A stretch of DNA of 12,692 bases from Calditrichota bacterium (GTDB taxonomy: Bacteria > Zixibacteria > MSB-5A5 > GN15 > FEB-12), in contig DAOWIC010000003.1 in assembly GCA_030641085.1 (NCBI GenBank), positions 1 through 12,692 of the forward strand, in the 5' to 3' direction. Position 1 is the first letter of the stretch. The number at the start of each line of letters is the position of its first letter. Positions 1 to 7,619 of the stretch are shown piece after piece. The translations under genes were made by a program, and so were the position numbers. The notes under the pieces are model-generated. The model was not told the DNA's origin. It made no database searches and saw nothing but the letters and a program-made list of their open reading frames with translations.

Positions 1-387
1 CTCGAGCATGCCGTTGTAGCTCTCCACAGTCAGACCGGCGGCGGTGTTATAAGCCGCCTGCGCCGCCTCGTCGTTGAACCCCTCGTTGGTCGCCGCCAGC
101 GCCATCGTGCGCGCATCGGTCAGGCGAGAACGGAGGCTGCTCAGATAGGACGACGCCGTTTCATACTTGCCGACCATGGCCGACAGGTTGTCGATCTCCT
201 GGTTCAGCGATCCAATCTGTGCTCGTAGTTGCTCGGATATAATTAGCTGGGCGGGGCTGTCGGCCGCCGAGTTTATTCGCAGACCGGATGAAAGCCGCAT
301 GAACGACGACTGCATATTCAGGTATGAAGTGCTGATCAGGCTGGATATGGCCAGCCGACTGGAATCATTATAAATGCTAAGAGCCAC
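1..387 (-). CDS. Flagellin-family protein, N-terminal part (3' end beyond window)
   Basis: Structural subunit of the flagellar filament or, less likely, the FlgL-type hook-filament junction protein, acting outside the cell after type III export. Only the first 129 codons are inside the window and the frame stays open to the left edge. The translation begins VALSIYNDSSRLAISS and carries the flagellin D0/D1 signature RLSSGLRINSAADSPAQL at about residues 31-48, followed by ISEQLRAQIGSLNQEI, a heptad-rich helix as in flagellins. The usual NDG-type stretch is replaced by IDNLSAMVGKYETASSYL, so the protein is divergent. The GTG start at 387 is chosen because an AAAGGAGG Shine-Dalgarno site lies 6 bases upstream and no in-frame ATG is near. 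It is the first gene after the ftsZ terminator and has its own candidate sigma-54 promoter. Family assignment is firm; the choice between flagellin and FlgL is not, because the C-terminal D0 half is missing. Confidence 0.85.
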   Translation of the reverse strand, partial: MALSIYNDSSRLAISSLISTSYLNMQSSFMRLSSGLRINSAADSPAQLIISEQLRAQIGSLNQEIDNLSAMVGKYETASSYLSSLRSRLTDARTMALAATNEGFNDEAAQAAYNTAAGLTVESYNGMLE

Positions 388-393
388 TGGTCG

Positions 394-401
394 CCTCCTT
401 T
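394..401 (-). promoter_or_regulatory. Shine-Dalgarno site of the flagellin-family gene
   Basis: AAAGGAGG on the minus strand, 6 bases before a GTG codon. It decides the start of the flagellin-family gene, which has no ATG nearby, and it is among the strongest ribosome sites in the window, consistent with a highly translated structural protein. Confidence 0.8.
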
Positions 402-439
402 CGAAGAGAGCGGCAATTCCCTCACCCCGCAAACCAATA

Positions 440-455
440 AGCAGACCCTGTGCCG
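440..455 (-). promoter_or_regulatory. Candidate sigma-54 (-24/-12) promoter for the flagellin-family gene
   Basis: The minus strand reads CGGCAC-AGGGT-CTGCT. The RpoN consensus is TGGCAC-N5-TTGCW, so 9 of the 11 defined positions match, with the correct 5-base spacer and the invariant GG-N10-GC. The GC element would be at -12 with transcription starting near position 429, giving a leader of about 42 bases that contains the Shine-Dalgarno site. Sigma-54 control of flagellins is established in many flagellated bacteria. The match is seen directly; its use is inferred. Confidence 0.5.
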
Positions 456-607
456 GACGACACGTACTCGTAAGCGGCTGCCAATCATTACGATACGCTT
501 CGCTGCCGGTAAGGCTGACGGACCTGTTCGGCCAAACATATGGGATGAAACCTATACTTAGTGGACTGGCGGCACTTTTATAGAAAAAGGGAAATCCGGG
601 CAAAATT

Positions 608-640
608 TAACCGCCGGGAGGGTAGTTTACCCGGCGGTTA
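608..640 (-). terminator. Intrinsic terminator after ftsZ
   Basis: A perfect 11-bp inverted repeat (TAACCGCCGGG and its complement) surrounds an 11-base loop. On the minus strand the stem is followed by AA and then TTTT, as expected for a Rho-independent terminator. It lies about 85 bases past the ftsZ stop codon. On the plus strand the stem is followed by GCAGTAG, with no T run, so it is oriented for the dcw transcript. It should separate the dcw operon from the flagellin-family gene. Confidence 0.8.
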
Positions 641-656
641 GCAGTAGAACCAAACG

Positions 657-678
657 ATAGAGCCAGATTGTGCTCTAT
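657..678 (-). repeat. Small perfect hairpin in the ftsZ 3' trailer
   Basis: A perfect 7-bp inverted repeat (ATAGAGC/GCTCTAT) with an 8-base loop sits between the ftsZ stop codon and the main terminator. On the minus strand it is followed by CGTTTGGTT, a poor T tract, so it is at most a weak accessory terminator or an mRNA-stabilising stem. Confidence 0.4.
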
Positions 679-688
679 GCTTTTATGT

Positions 689-713
689 CGCCGTCCGTGT
701 TGGTGCGGCGGCG
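689..713 (-). repeat. Imperfect GC-rich hairpin just after the ftsZ stop
   Basis: Five GC pairs, a single-base bulge and three more pairs close an 8-base loop, 10 bases after the ftsZ stop codon. There is no T run on the minus-strand side. It may be a 3' end stabiliser, or simply a chance structure in GC-rich DNA. Confidence 0.25.
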
Positions 714-723
714 CAAACTTATA

Positions 724-1968
<1,245 letters not shown>

Positions 1969-1973
1969 CCTTA

Positions 1974-1979
1974 CCTCCT
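1974..1979 (-). promoter_or_regulatory. Shine-Dalgarno site of ftsZ
   Basis: AGGAGG, 5 bases before the ftsZ ATG, in the only true spacer of the cluster (25 bases). Its strength fits the need for much more FtsZ than FtsA or FtsQ from a shared mRNA. Confidence 0.75.
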
Positions 1980-1993
1980 CAAAACACGTATCT

Positions 1994-3217
1994 CTAAAAT
2001 CGCTTAGTTATCCAGTTTTCGAATTTCTTGAGCCATCCCTTCATGCCGCCGCCTGAGCTGCCTTTCACCGGCTCATGCCGGAAGGCATAGCGGATCAACC
2101 CGTGCGAGGTGGCATGACTGATATCGTTTATCTCGTCCGGAGTATGCTCGATCCCGTCGATCCGTCCCGGTCGCACCGGCATGTCAAAAATCTGTTCGGC
2201 CAGCTCTATTGCGCCGGGAAGCATCGCCCCGCCACCGGCCAGGACTATCCCCGCCGCCGGAATCTCGGTCACACCGACCCGTCGAATCTCGCGCGCCACC
2301 AGCGAAAAGATCTCCTCCATGCGTGGCTCAATAATCGAGGCGAGCACATTGCGCGAGACTTCCTTGTCAGGCCGTCCGACAACTCCGGCGACACTGATCA
2401 TTTCCTCCGGGTCCACCAGAGAGGCCAGCGCCGCCCCGCGGGCTATCTTCAACTGCTCGGCCTGGTCGATAGATGTGCGCAGCCCGATCGCGATATCGCT
2501 GGTGACGTTCTTGCCGCCGAGCGAAACAACGCCGGTATAGCGGATGGCGCTGTCGTAGAAGACCGAGATATTGGTCATGTCTCCGCCGATGTCGACGACT
2601 ATCACTCCCGCTTCAGTCTCGCTCTCACTGAGCATGACCTCGGACAGGGCCAGCGATTCGAGCACCACGTGATCGACCGCCAGATGGCAGCGCTCCAGGG
2701 CGCGGTAGATATTTTTCGCCGAGGTAATCGACGCAGTCACGATGTGTGCCTCTACCTCGAGCCTCACGCCGGACATGCCCACCGGGTCCTTGATACCGGT
2801 CTGGTCGTCAACCGAGTAATCCTGCGGAATAACGTGGATTATCTCCCGGTCGACCGGAATCGCCACCGCCCGTGCGGCATCGATCGCCTTGCCGATATCA
2901 CCGTTGGTGATCTCGTTGTCGGAGCGCCCGACCGCGATCACGCCGTGGCTGTTGATCGAGCGAATATGCTCGCCGGCAATGCCGACTGTTACCCGGTCGA
3001 TCTCGGTTCCGGAAATCATCTGCGCGTCACCGATCGCTTTTTTGATCGAGGCAACGGTCTTTTCCATGTCGATCACGATACCACGCTTGAGGCCTTCCGC
3101 CGGTGTCTGTCCGTGGCCGATGACGTAAACCCGCCCTTCGTCATCCATCTCGGCGACGAGCGCGACAATCTTGGTGGTGCCGATATCCAGCGCGGCGACG
3201 ATGTTATCCGTGCCCAT
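1994..3217 (-). CDS. ftsA: Cell division protein FtsA
   Basis: Actin/Hsp70-fold ATPase that tethers FtsZ filaments to the inner face of the membrane and passes signals to the septal synthesis machinery. The 407 residues show the phosphate-1 motif DIGTTK (11-16), the FtsA-specific 1C subdomain (about 85-165), the phosphate-2 motif DIGGDMTN (209-216) and the adenosine motif LAGGGAMLPG (326-335). After a short glycine/serine linker, the C-terminus GMKGWLKKFENWITKRF (391-407) is a typical amphipathic membrane-targeting helix. The ATG at 3217 is one base after the ftsQ stop. Its Shine-Dalgarno site overlaps the last codons of ftsQ, so the two are likely translationally coupled. ftsZ, its partner, follows directly. 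Confidence 0.97.
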   Translation of the reverse strand: MGTDNIVAALDIGTTKIVALVAEMDDEGRVYVIGHGQTPAEGLKRGIVIDMEKTVASIKKAIGDAQMISGTEIDRVTVGIAGEHIRSINSHGVIAVGRSDNEITNGDIGKAIDAARAVAIPVDREIIHVIPQDYSVDDQTGIKDPVGMSGVRLEVEAHIVTASITSAKNIYRALERCHLAVDHVVLESLALSEVMLSESETEAGVIVVDIGGDMTNISVFYDSAIRYTGVVSLGGKNVTSDIAIGLRTSIDQAEQLKIARGAALASLVDPEEMISVAGVVGRPDKEVSRNVLASIIEPRMEEIFSLVAREIRRVGVTEIPAAGIVLAGGGAMLPGAIELAEQIFDMPVRPGRIDGIEHTPDEINDISHATSHGLIRYAFRHEPVKGSSGGGMKGWLKKFENWITKRF

Positions 3218-3218
3218 C

Positions 3219-3941
3219 CTATTTACCTCCCGCGGCGCAGATGATCATACCATTGTGACGCAGATCGAGAATAGTTGTATCCTCCAGGTCCGGTCCGAAC
3301 CGGCTGACGAATTCGATAAACTTGTTCATATCTTCCAGAAAACACTCCGCCCGTACCTTGAGCCGATAGGAGAGCCCGGCCAGAGAGACCTTGAGAAAAC
3401 CCTGATTGCCGAAATCGATCTCATCGATCAGCCGATACAGGTCACGGTTTTCCTGCTGAAGTTCCTGGAGCTGTCCGACCACCACACTGACCCGGACATC
3501 ATCGCAAAAGTGAAAGAGCTTCCCGGCGGTAACCGAGGTCAGTACCGGATGCTCCCAATCGTATTCGGCGCTCTTCAGCGAAAGCAAGCGGGCACTGCGG
3601 TCGAGACCGTAGAGCTGGCCGGTTCGACGGTCGAGCAGGAAGCAGACTGCCTCGAAGTTGTTAGTCTTGATATTGATCCGGTCGGGCAGCGAGTAGCTGA
3701 TATCAACCTTGAACACTCCCGGTTTGTCCATGAGCGATTCGGCGATACTATCCACCGGTTGATCGACAATCGGCTTTTCCGGCGCCATGGCGTAGCGGTC
3801 GGGCCACTGGTCTACCGGTCGGCCGTTGAGCGTCACCGCCTCCAGATCGCAGAGATTGGTGAAATGCACCACACCGAGCGATGATGCGCCCAGCACGATG
3901 ACTGCGGTTAGAATGACTTTTACCTTCCGTGGTATCAGCAT
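3219..3941 (-). CDS. ftsQ: Cell division protein FtsQ/DivIB
   Basis: Bitopic membrane protein that links the cytoplasmic ring to the periplasmic division enzymes through FtsB and FtsL. The 240-residue product has a very short basic cytoplasmic tail (about 8 residues), one membrane segment (about 9-27), a POTRA-like region (about 30-95) and a beta domain starting with FEAVCFLLDRRTGQLYGLD. It ends in ILDLRHNGMIICAAGGK, matching the terminal beta strand of FtsQ. Sequence similarity is low as usual for this family, so position between murC and ftsA is strong support. The ATG at 3941 is 2 bases after the murC stop, with only a weak AGGT upstream, suggesting coupling. Oddities: five cysteines (31, 100, 146, 200, 235) in the exported part, and a cytoplasmic tail much shorter than in E. 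coli. Confidence 0.88.
   Translation of the reverse strand: MLIPRKVKVILTAVIVLGASSLGVVHFTNLCDLEAVTLNGRPVDQWPDRYAMAPEKPIVDQPVDSIAESLMDKPGVFKVDISYSLPDRINIKTNNFEAVCFLLDRRTGQLYGLDRSARLLSLKSAEYDWEHPVLTSVTAGKLFHFCDDVRVSVVVGQLQELQQENRDLYRLIDEIDFGNQGFLKVSLAGLSYRLKVRAECFLEDMNKFIEFVSRFGPDLEDTTILDLRHNGMIICAAGGK
3225..3230 (-). promoter_or_regulatory. Shine-Dalgarno site of ftsA inside the ftsQ 3' end
   Basis: GGAGGT, 7 bases before the ftsA ATG. These bases also encode the two glycines near the end of FtsQ (sequence GGK). A ribosome finishing ftsQ would clear this site and could restart on ftsA. Confidence 0.7.
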
Positions 3942-3943
3942 AG

Positions 3944-5323
3944 CTAAACCTGTTTGAGAACCTCCAGCAGTCGCGGTTTTAAGAGCGTGATCGAGCCGGC
4001 TCCCATTGTTATAATCAGGTCACCGGGTTGAGCGATAGCGGCGACGCGCTCCGGTGCGTTATCCCTGGTGCCGACATATTCAAAATTGCCCGCTCCGGTT
4101 TTTGCGGCTTCGTCCATGATCAGTCGCGAGGTGACACCCTCGATCGGCTTTTCCCGGGCCGGATAAATGTCGGTCAGGAGACAGATATCGGCCGACGCCA
4201 GAGCCTCGGCGAAGTCCTTTTTAAAATCATTGGTGCGACTAAAAAGGTGTGGTTGATAGATAACGATTATCCTTCGTCTTCCGAGGCTCCGGGCGGCCTG
4301 TAGGGTAGCCGTTATTTCTGTTGGATGATGTGCGTAGTCATCCACCAGCATGACATCATTGACAGTATCGATTATTTCAAAACGCCTCGAAACGCCCTGA
4401 TAGGCAAGCAATCCGTCGGCGATCGTCTCAAAGGGAACATCCAGCTCGTAGCAGGTGGCAACCGCGGCCATGGCATTGGCGACATTGTACATGCCGGGCA
4501 CCTTGAGGATGATCTCACCCAGCAGGTCGCCTTTGTGGTAGACAGAGAACGTAGTCCGCTCCGCCTGCTGCTCGATATTGAGCGCGCGATAATCCGCCTC
4601 GATATCGAAGCCGAAAGTCTGGTACGGTCGGGTGATGCGATTCTTGATGGCGGCCAGGTTGGAATCATCGGCCGATATGATAACCGAGCCGTAGAACGGC
4701 ACCCGGTTCATGTATGTCACAAACGAGTCGGTCAGGTCGGTCAGGTCGTCGTAACAGTCAAGGTGGTCCGCCTCGAGGTTGGTCACCACCGCCACGGTCG
4801 GGAACATCGACAGAAAAGAGCGGTCGTACTCATCCGCCTCGGCCACCAGATATTCACCGCTTCCCAGCGCCGCGCCGGTACCGAGTCCGGCGACCACACC
4901 GCCGACAATCAGGGTGGGACGATATTCGCCTGTAAGCAGGATCCGTCCGATCATCGAGGTGGTCGAGGTTTTGCCGTGGGTGCCCGCGACACCGATGGAG
5001 TATTTCAACCGCATCAACTCGCCGAGCATTTCGGCCCGCTTGATCACCGGTATGCCGCGGCGGCGTGCCTCGACCACTTCCGGGTTATCCTCGCCAACCG
5101 CCGATGAGATGACGACCACATCGATATTTTCGAGGTTGGCCGCTTTGTGATCGGCGAAAATGTTGATGCCCAGGCGTTGAAGGTACTTTGTTATCTCAGA
5201 GGGTGTGTTGTCCGAGCCGTGGATCTGGTATCCGAGATTGTACAGGATTTCGGCGATTCCGGACATGCCCGCGCCGCCTATCCCGACGAAGTACAGCGTT
5301 TTTACTTTACCGAACATTACCAT
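3944..5323 (-). CDS. murC: UDP-N-acetylmuramate--L-alanine ligase MurC
   Basis: Cytoplasmic ATP-dependent ligase that adds L-alanine to UDP-MurNAc, the first amino acid of the stem peptide. From the ATG at 5323 it has 459 residues: the UDP-binding motif VGIGGAGMSGIAE (13-25), the ATP loop AGTHGKTSTT (113-122), the central-domain EADHLDCY, and VDDYAHHPTEI of the Mur ligase family, then a normal C-terminal domain. It is not fused to MurB or Ddl. The start is uncertain. ATG at 5323 or 5317 gives a family-typical N-terminus (MFGKVKTLYFVGIGG). The frame is also open up to a TTG at 5374 that overlaps the murG stop and has GAGG 7 bases upstream, adding 17 mostly basic residues. ftsQ follows after 2 bases. 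Confidence 0.95.
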   Translation of the reverse strand: MVMFGKVKTLYFVGIGGAGMSGIAEILYNLGYQIHGSDNTPSEITKYLQRLGINIFADHKAANLENIDVVVISSAVGEDNPEVVEARRRGIPVIKRAEMLGELMRLKYSIGVAGTHGKTSTTSMIGRILLTGEYRPTLIVGGVVAGLGTGAALGSGEYLVAEADEYDRSFLSMFPTVAVVTNLEADHLDCYDDLTDLTDSFVTYMNRVPFYGSVIISADDSNLAAIKNRITRPYQTFGFDIEADYRALNIEQQAERTTFSVYHKGDLLGEIILKVPGMYNVANAMAAVATCYELDVPFETIADGLLAYQGVSRRFEIIDTVNDVMLVDDYAHHPTEITATLQAARSLGRRRIIVIYQPHLFSRTNDFKKDFAEALASADICLLTDIYPAREKPIEGVTSRLIMDEAAKTGAGNFEYVGTRDNAPERVAAIAQPGDLIITMGAGSITLLKPRLLEVLKQV

Positions 5324-5370
5324 CTGGCTTCTGAATCTCTTTGCTCGCGTTTCCGCATTGGTTACTGCTC

Positions 5371-6519
5371 TCAATTCCCCGCCTCGTTGGCCTTGATCTC
5401 TTCCAGTTGTTTGATTATGTCCACGGCGATGACATCGACCGCCGGTTGTTTTCCTTCGTTCTCTCTCGCCAACGCCTGCTTCATTGCGCGATACTGATCC
5501 GATTCGAGCAGGGCGACCGCCTCGGCCAGCAGATCGGTCTCGGGAAGTCTGTTCTCTTCGATCATGACCGCCATGCTGCGCGCGACGAAATCGGCGGCGT
5601 TTTTTTTCTGGTGGTCACCGGCAGCGTACGGGTACGGGATCAGAATTGCCGGCAGCTCGCAGGCGGCGATCTCGGCCAGGGTCAGCGCCCCGGCGCGCGC
5701 GATTACCAGATCGGCGGCGGCATAGACCTGATTCATTTCCTGCGCAAACGGGAAAAGGGAGCAACCATTCTCCTTGTTGCCAGCGGCCGCGGCTACATCC
5801 GTGTAATCCCTTTTCCCCGTCTGCCAGAGTATCTGATATTTATCGCTTAAGTGATTTTTCTTCAGGCTATCGAGAATCGCCCGATTGACCGCCCGCGCTC
5901 CCTGGCTACCGCCCAGCACGAGGATTGTCTTTTTGTTTGGATCGAGACCGTACTGATGTATCGATCTCTCCCGGTCACCGGCGTTGATATTATGCCGGAC
6001 CGGGTTACCGGTAACGATCAACTCGGCGTCGGTCTTCATATACTCGGCGGCTTTGGCGAAGCCGAGATAGATCTTTTTCGCACGCCCGGCCAGTTGGCGG
6101 GTGCTGACGCCCGGGAACGAGTTCTGCTCCTGCAGCAAGGTTCGCACGCCTCGGTATGAGGCCGCCCTCAGAACCGGCCAGCAGACATAACCGCCGGTGC
6201 CAACCACCAGATTCGGATGGAAGCGGCCGAGCAGCAGGTATGATTTCACGAGCGCACCGATTACGATAAACGGCACGAGCAAGTTTTTCAGAGTCAGCGA
6301 GCGGGCGATGCCGCGCATATTGATGACATGCAGCGGATAACCCAGCGTCTCTTTCAGCCGATACTCGATACCCCGACGCGTGCCGACAAAAATGATCTCG
6401 ACCGTCATACGTCCGGTGACCAGCTCCTTCACGCGGTCGGCGATTGCAATCGCCGGGAAAAGATGCCCGCCGGTACCGCCACCGGCGAAGATGATCTTAG
6501 CTGTGGAAAGGTTCATCAT
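5371..6519 (-). CDS. murG: UDP-GlcNAc:undecaprenyl-PP-MurNAc-pentapeptide GlcNAc transferase MurG
   Basis: Peripheral enzyme on the inner face of the membrane that adds GlcNAc to lipid I to make lipid II, the substrate flipped out for FtsW. The 382-residue GT28 enzyme shows the N-domain glycine loop GGGTGGH (13-19) with FPAIAIA after it. A second loop, VVGTGGYVCWP, is at about 105. The acceptor-site motif EQNSFPGVS (131-139) is HEQNxxPG in most homologues, here with Q before EQN. The C-domain has GGSQGA (203-208) and the UDP-GlcNAc pocket RAGALTLAE (275-283), followed by IPYPYAAGDHQKKNA. The ATG at 6519 overlaps the ftsW stop in an ATGA arrangement; an in-frame ATG at 6516 is also possible. 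Upstream GGTGG is a modest ribosome site, so coupling to ftsW is likely. Confidence 0.97.
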   Translation of the reverse strand: MMNLSTAKIIFAGGGTGGHLFPAIAIADRVKELVTGRMTVEIIFVGTRRGIEYRLKETLGYPLHVINMRGIARSLTLKNLLVPFIVIGALVKSYLLLGRFHPNLVVGTGGYVCWPVLRAASYRGVRTLLQEQNSFPGVSTRQLAGRAKKIYLGFAKAAEYMKTDAELIVTGNPVRHNINAGDRERSIHQYGLDPNKKTILVLGGSQGARAVNRAILDSLKKNHLSDKYQILWQTGKRDYTDVAAAAGNKENGCSLFPFAQEMNQVYAAADLVIARAGALTLAEIAACELPAILIPYPYAAGDHQKKNAADFVARSMAVMIEENRLPETDLLAEAVALLESDQYRAMKQALARENEGKQPAVDVIAVDIIKQLEEIKANEAGN

Positions 6520-7619
6520 ACCGCCACCGTTCGTCTTGACAGGTTCAGAAGGACCGCAATGGAGGCGCTTGATACCAACAGCGATGATCCGCCGTAGGAC
6601 AAAAACGGCAAGGGCAGACCGGTCACCGGCAGGATAGCGGTCACGACCCCGATGTTGATAGCGATATTGATAAACAGCGACCAGGTGACACCGGCCGCTA
6701 ACAGATAGCCGAATCGATCCGGCTGGGCCGAGGCTATTTTCAGCCCACGCCAGAGGATATAGAAAAAGAGCGACAGGATTATCATCAGTCCCAAAAGACC
6801 GATCTCCTCCCCGATAGAGGCGAAAATAAAATCGGTGTGCGGGTAGGGCAGGAAAAAGAGCTTCTGCCGTCCCTCGCCGAGGCCCGCGCCGAGGATGCCG
6901 CCGGAGCCGAGCGTCAGCGCCGCCTGTTTAGCCTGGTAGCTTCCTTGCAGCGGATCCATGACCGAGGCCAGGAAATCCATAATGCGCGCCTTCTTGTAGC
7001 CGAGACCGAAGACAATAAACGCCGCCGCCGAAATCAACGGCACGAAGCCGACCGCCAGATGTTTCAGGCGTGCCCCCGCCAGGAAGAATATCCCCAGGGC
7101 CGTAAGGAAAATGACAGTCGTGGTGCCGAGGTCCGGCTCCATCACGATCAACGCCAGCCCGAGACCGATAATAGGCAGATACGGAAAGAGCAACTGTTTC
7201 AGGTCGGAGATATTTCGCCTCGGGTTTGCCAGCGAAAAAGCCAGGTACACGATCATAACGAATTTGAACAGTTCCGATGGCTGCACGGTGTGTCCGGCAA
7301 TCATCAACCAGCGATGCGAACCGTTGCGAGCCGGCATCAAAAAGACCAGCGAAAGCATCAAAAGCAGCACAAGCAGGGCCGGCGCAGAATAGACCGATAG
7401 CTTCTTCAGGTCGAGCCGACAAACCAACGCAATCACGGCAAACGACAAGAGCACCCAGATAAACTGGTTCTTCAAGAAAAGAAGGTGCGAACCGAAGCGG
7501 CTTTCAGCCATTATCGACGACGATGAGTATATCATCACCAGTCCGATAAGGGTCAGACCGAGATAGGCCAGCAGCAGCCTTTCGTCGATATTCTTACTTT
7601 TGATTCGCGTGAGTTTCAT
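6516..7619 (-). CDS. ftsW: SEDS-family septal peptidoglycan glycosyltransferase FtsW
   Basis: Polytopic membrane enzyme that polymerises lipid II into glycan strands at the septum with its partner class B PBP. The 367-residue protein has about ten hydrophobic segments. SEDS hallmarks are QPSE (113-116), EPDLGTT (161-167), and the loop FLPYPHTDFIFASIGEE (about 256-272), whose Asp263 aligns with the catalytic Asp of the family. The C-terminal PVTGLPLPFLSYGGSS (331-346) is also diagnostic. It lies between murD and murG as in most dcw clusters, which favours FtsW over RodA. The ATG at 7619 lies 26 bases inside the end of murD, the longest overlap in the cluster, with only a weak AAGAACG upstream. 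The cognate FtsI would be expected upstream of murE, outside the window. Confidence 0.95.
   Translation of the reverse strand: MKLTRIKSKNIDERLLLAYLGLTLIGLVMIYSSSSIMAESRFGSHLLFLKNQFIWVLLSFAVIALVCRLDLKKLSVYSAPALLVLLLMLSLVFLMPARNGSHRWLMIAGHTVQPSELFKFVMIVYLAFSLANPRRNISDLKQLLFPYLPIIGLGLALIVMEPDLGTTTVIFLTALGIFFLAGARLKHLAVGFVPLISAAAFIVFGLGYKKARIMDFLASVMDPLQGSYQAKQAALTLGSGGILGAGLGEGRQKLFFLPYPHTDFIFASIGEEIGLLGLMIILSLFFYILWRGLKIASAQPDRFGYLLAAGVTWSLFINIAINIGVVTAILPVTGLPLPFLSYGGSSLLVSSASIAVLLNLSRRTVAV

Larger units (their letters stand above)
388..723. other. Intergenic region between ftsZ and the flagellin-family gene
   Basis: This stretch of 336 bases has no credible gene. Read on the minus strand from ftsZ it holds, in order, two small hairpins, a strong intrinsic terminator, an AT-richer stretch (about 545-595), a near-palindrome (526-537), a candidate sigma-54 promoter (440-455) and the Shine-Dalgarno site of the flagellin-family gene. 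Short open frames here lack ribosome sites and protein-like composition. Confidence 0.8.

Noticed and set aside
336..539. Short minus-strand open frame of 67 codons in the flagellin leader
   Set aside because: It has no Shine-Dalgarno site, overlaps the flagellin-family start in another frame and would be cut through by the candidate sigma-54 promoter; its composition is not protein-like.
374..583. Short plus-strand open frame of 69 codons in the ftsZ/flagellin gap
   Set aside because: No ribosome site at the start, arginine-rich random-looking product, and it lies across the leader and promoter region of the opposite strand.
550..590. Possible sigma-28 or sigma-70 promoter in the AT-richer stretch upstream of the flagellin-family gene (TATAAAAG ... 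AAGTATAGG)
   Set aside because: A TAAA can be paired with a distant AT-rich element at 15-base spacing, but the GCCGATAA box is not recognisable and no good -35/-10 pair at 17 bases exists. The sigma-54 match nearer the gene is much better.
2075..3244. Plus-strand open frame of 389 codons opposite ftsA
   Set aside because: It is the antisense shadow of a clear ftsA gene in GC-rich DNA. Its translation is rich in Arg, His, Asp and Gly with no recognisable domain, and there is no ribosome site.
4728..4748. Tandem 9-base repeat (TCGGTCAGG twice) in murC
   Set aside because: It encodes DLTDLT in the variable stretch after DHLDCY. Compared with the family there is no length increase, so it is a chance codon repeat, not an insertion.
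4325..5107. Plus-strand open frame of 260 codons opposite murC
   Set aside because: Antisense shadow of murC with no family resemblance and no ribosome site.
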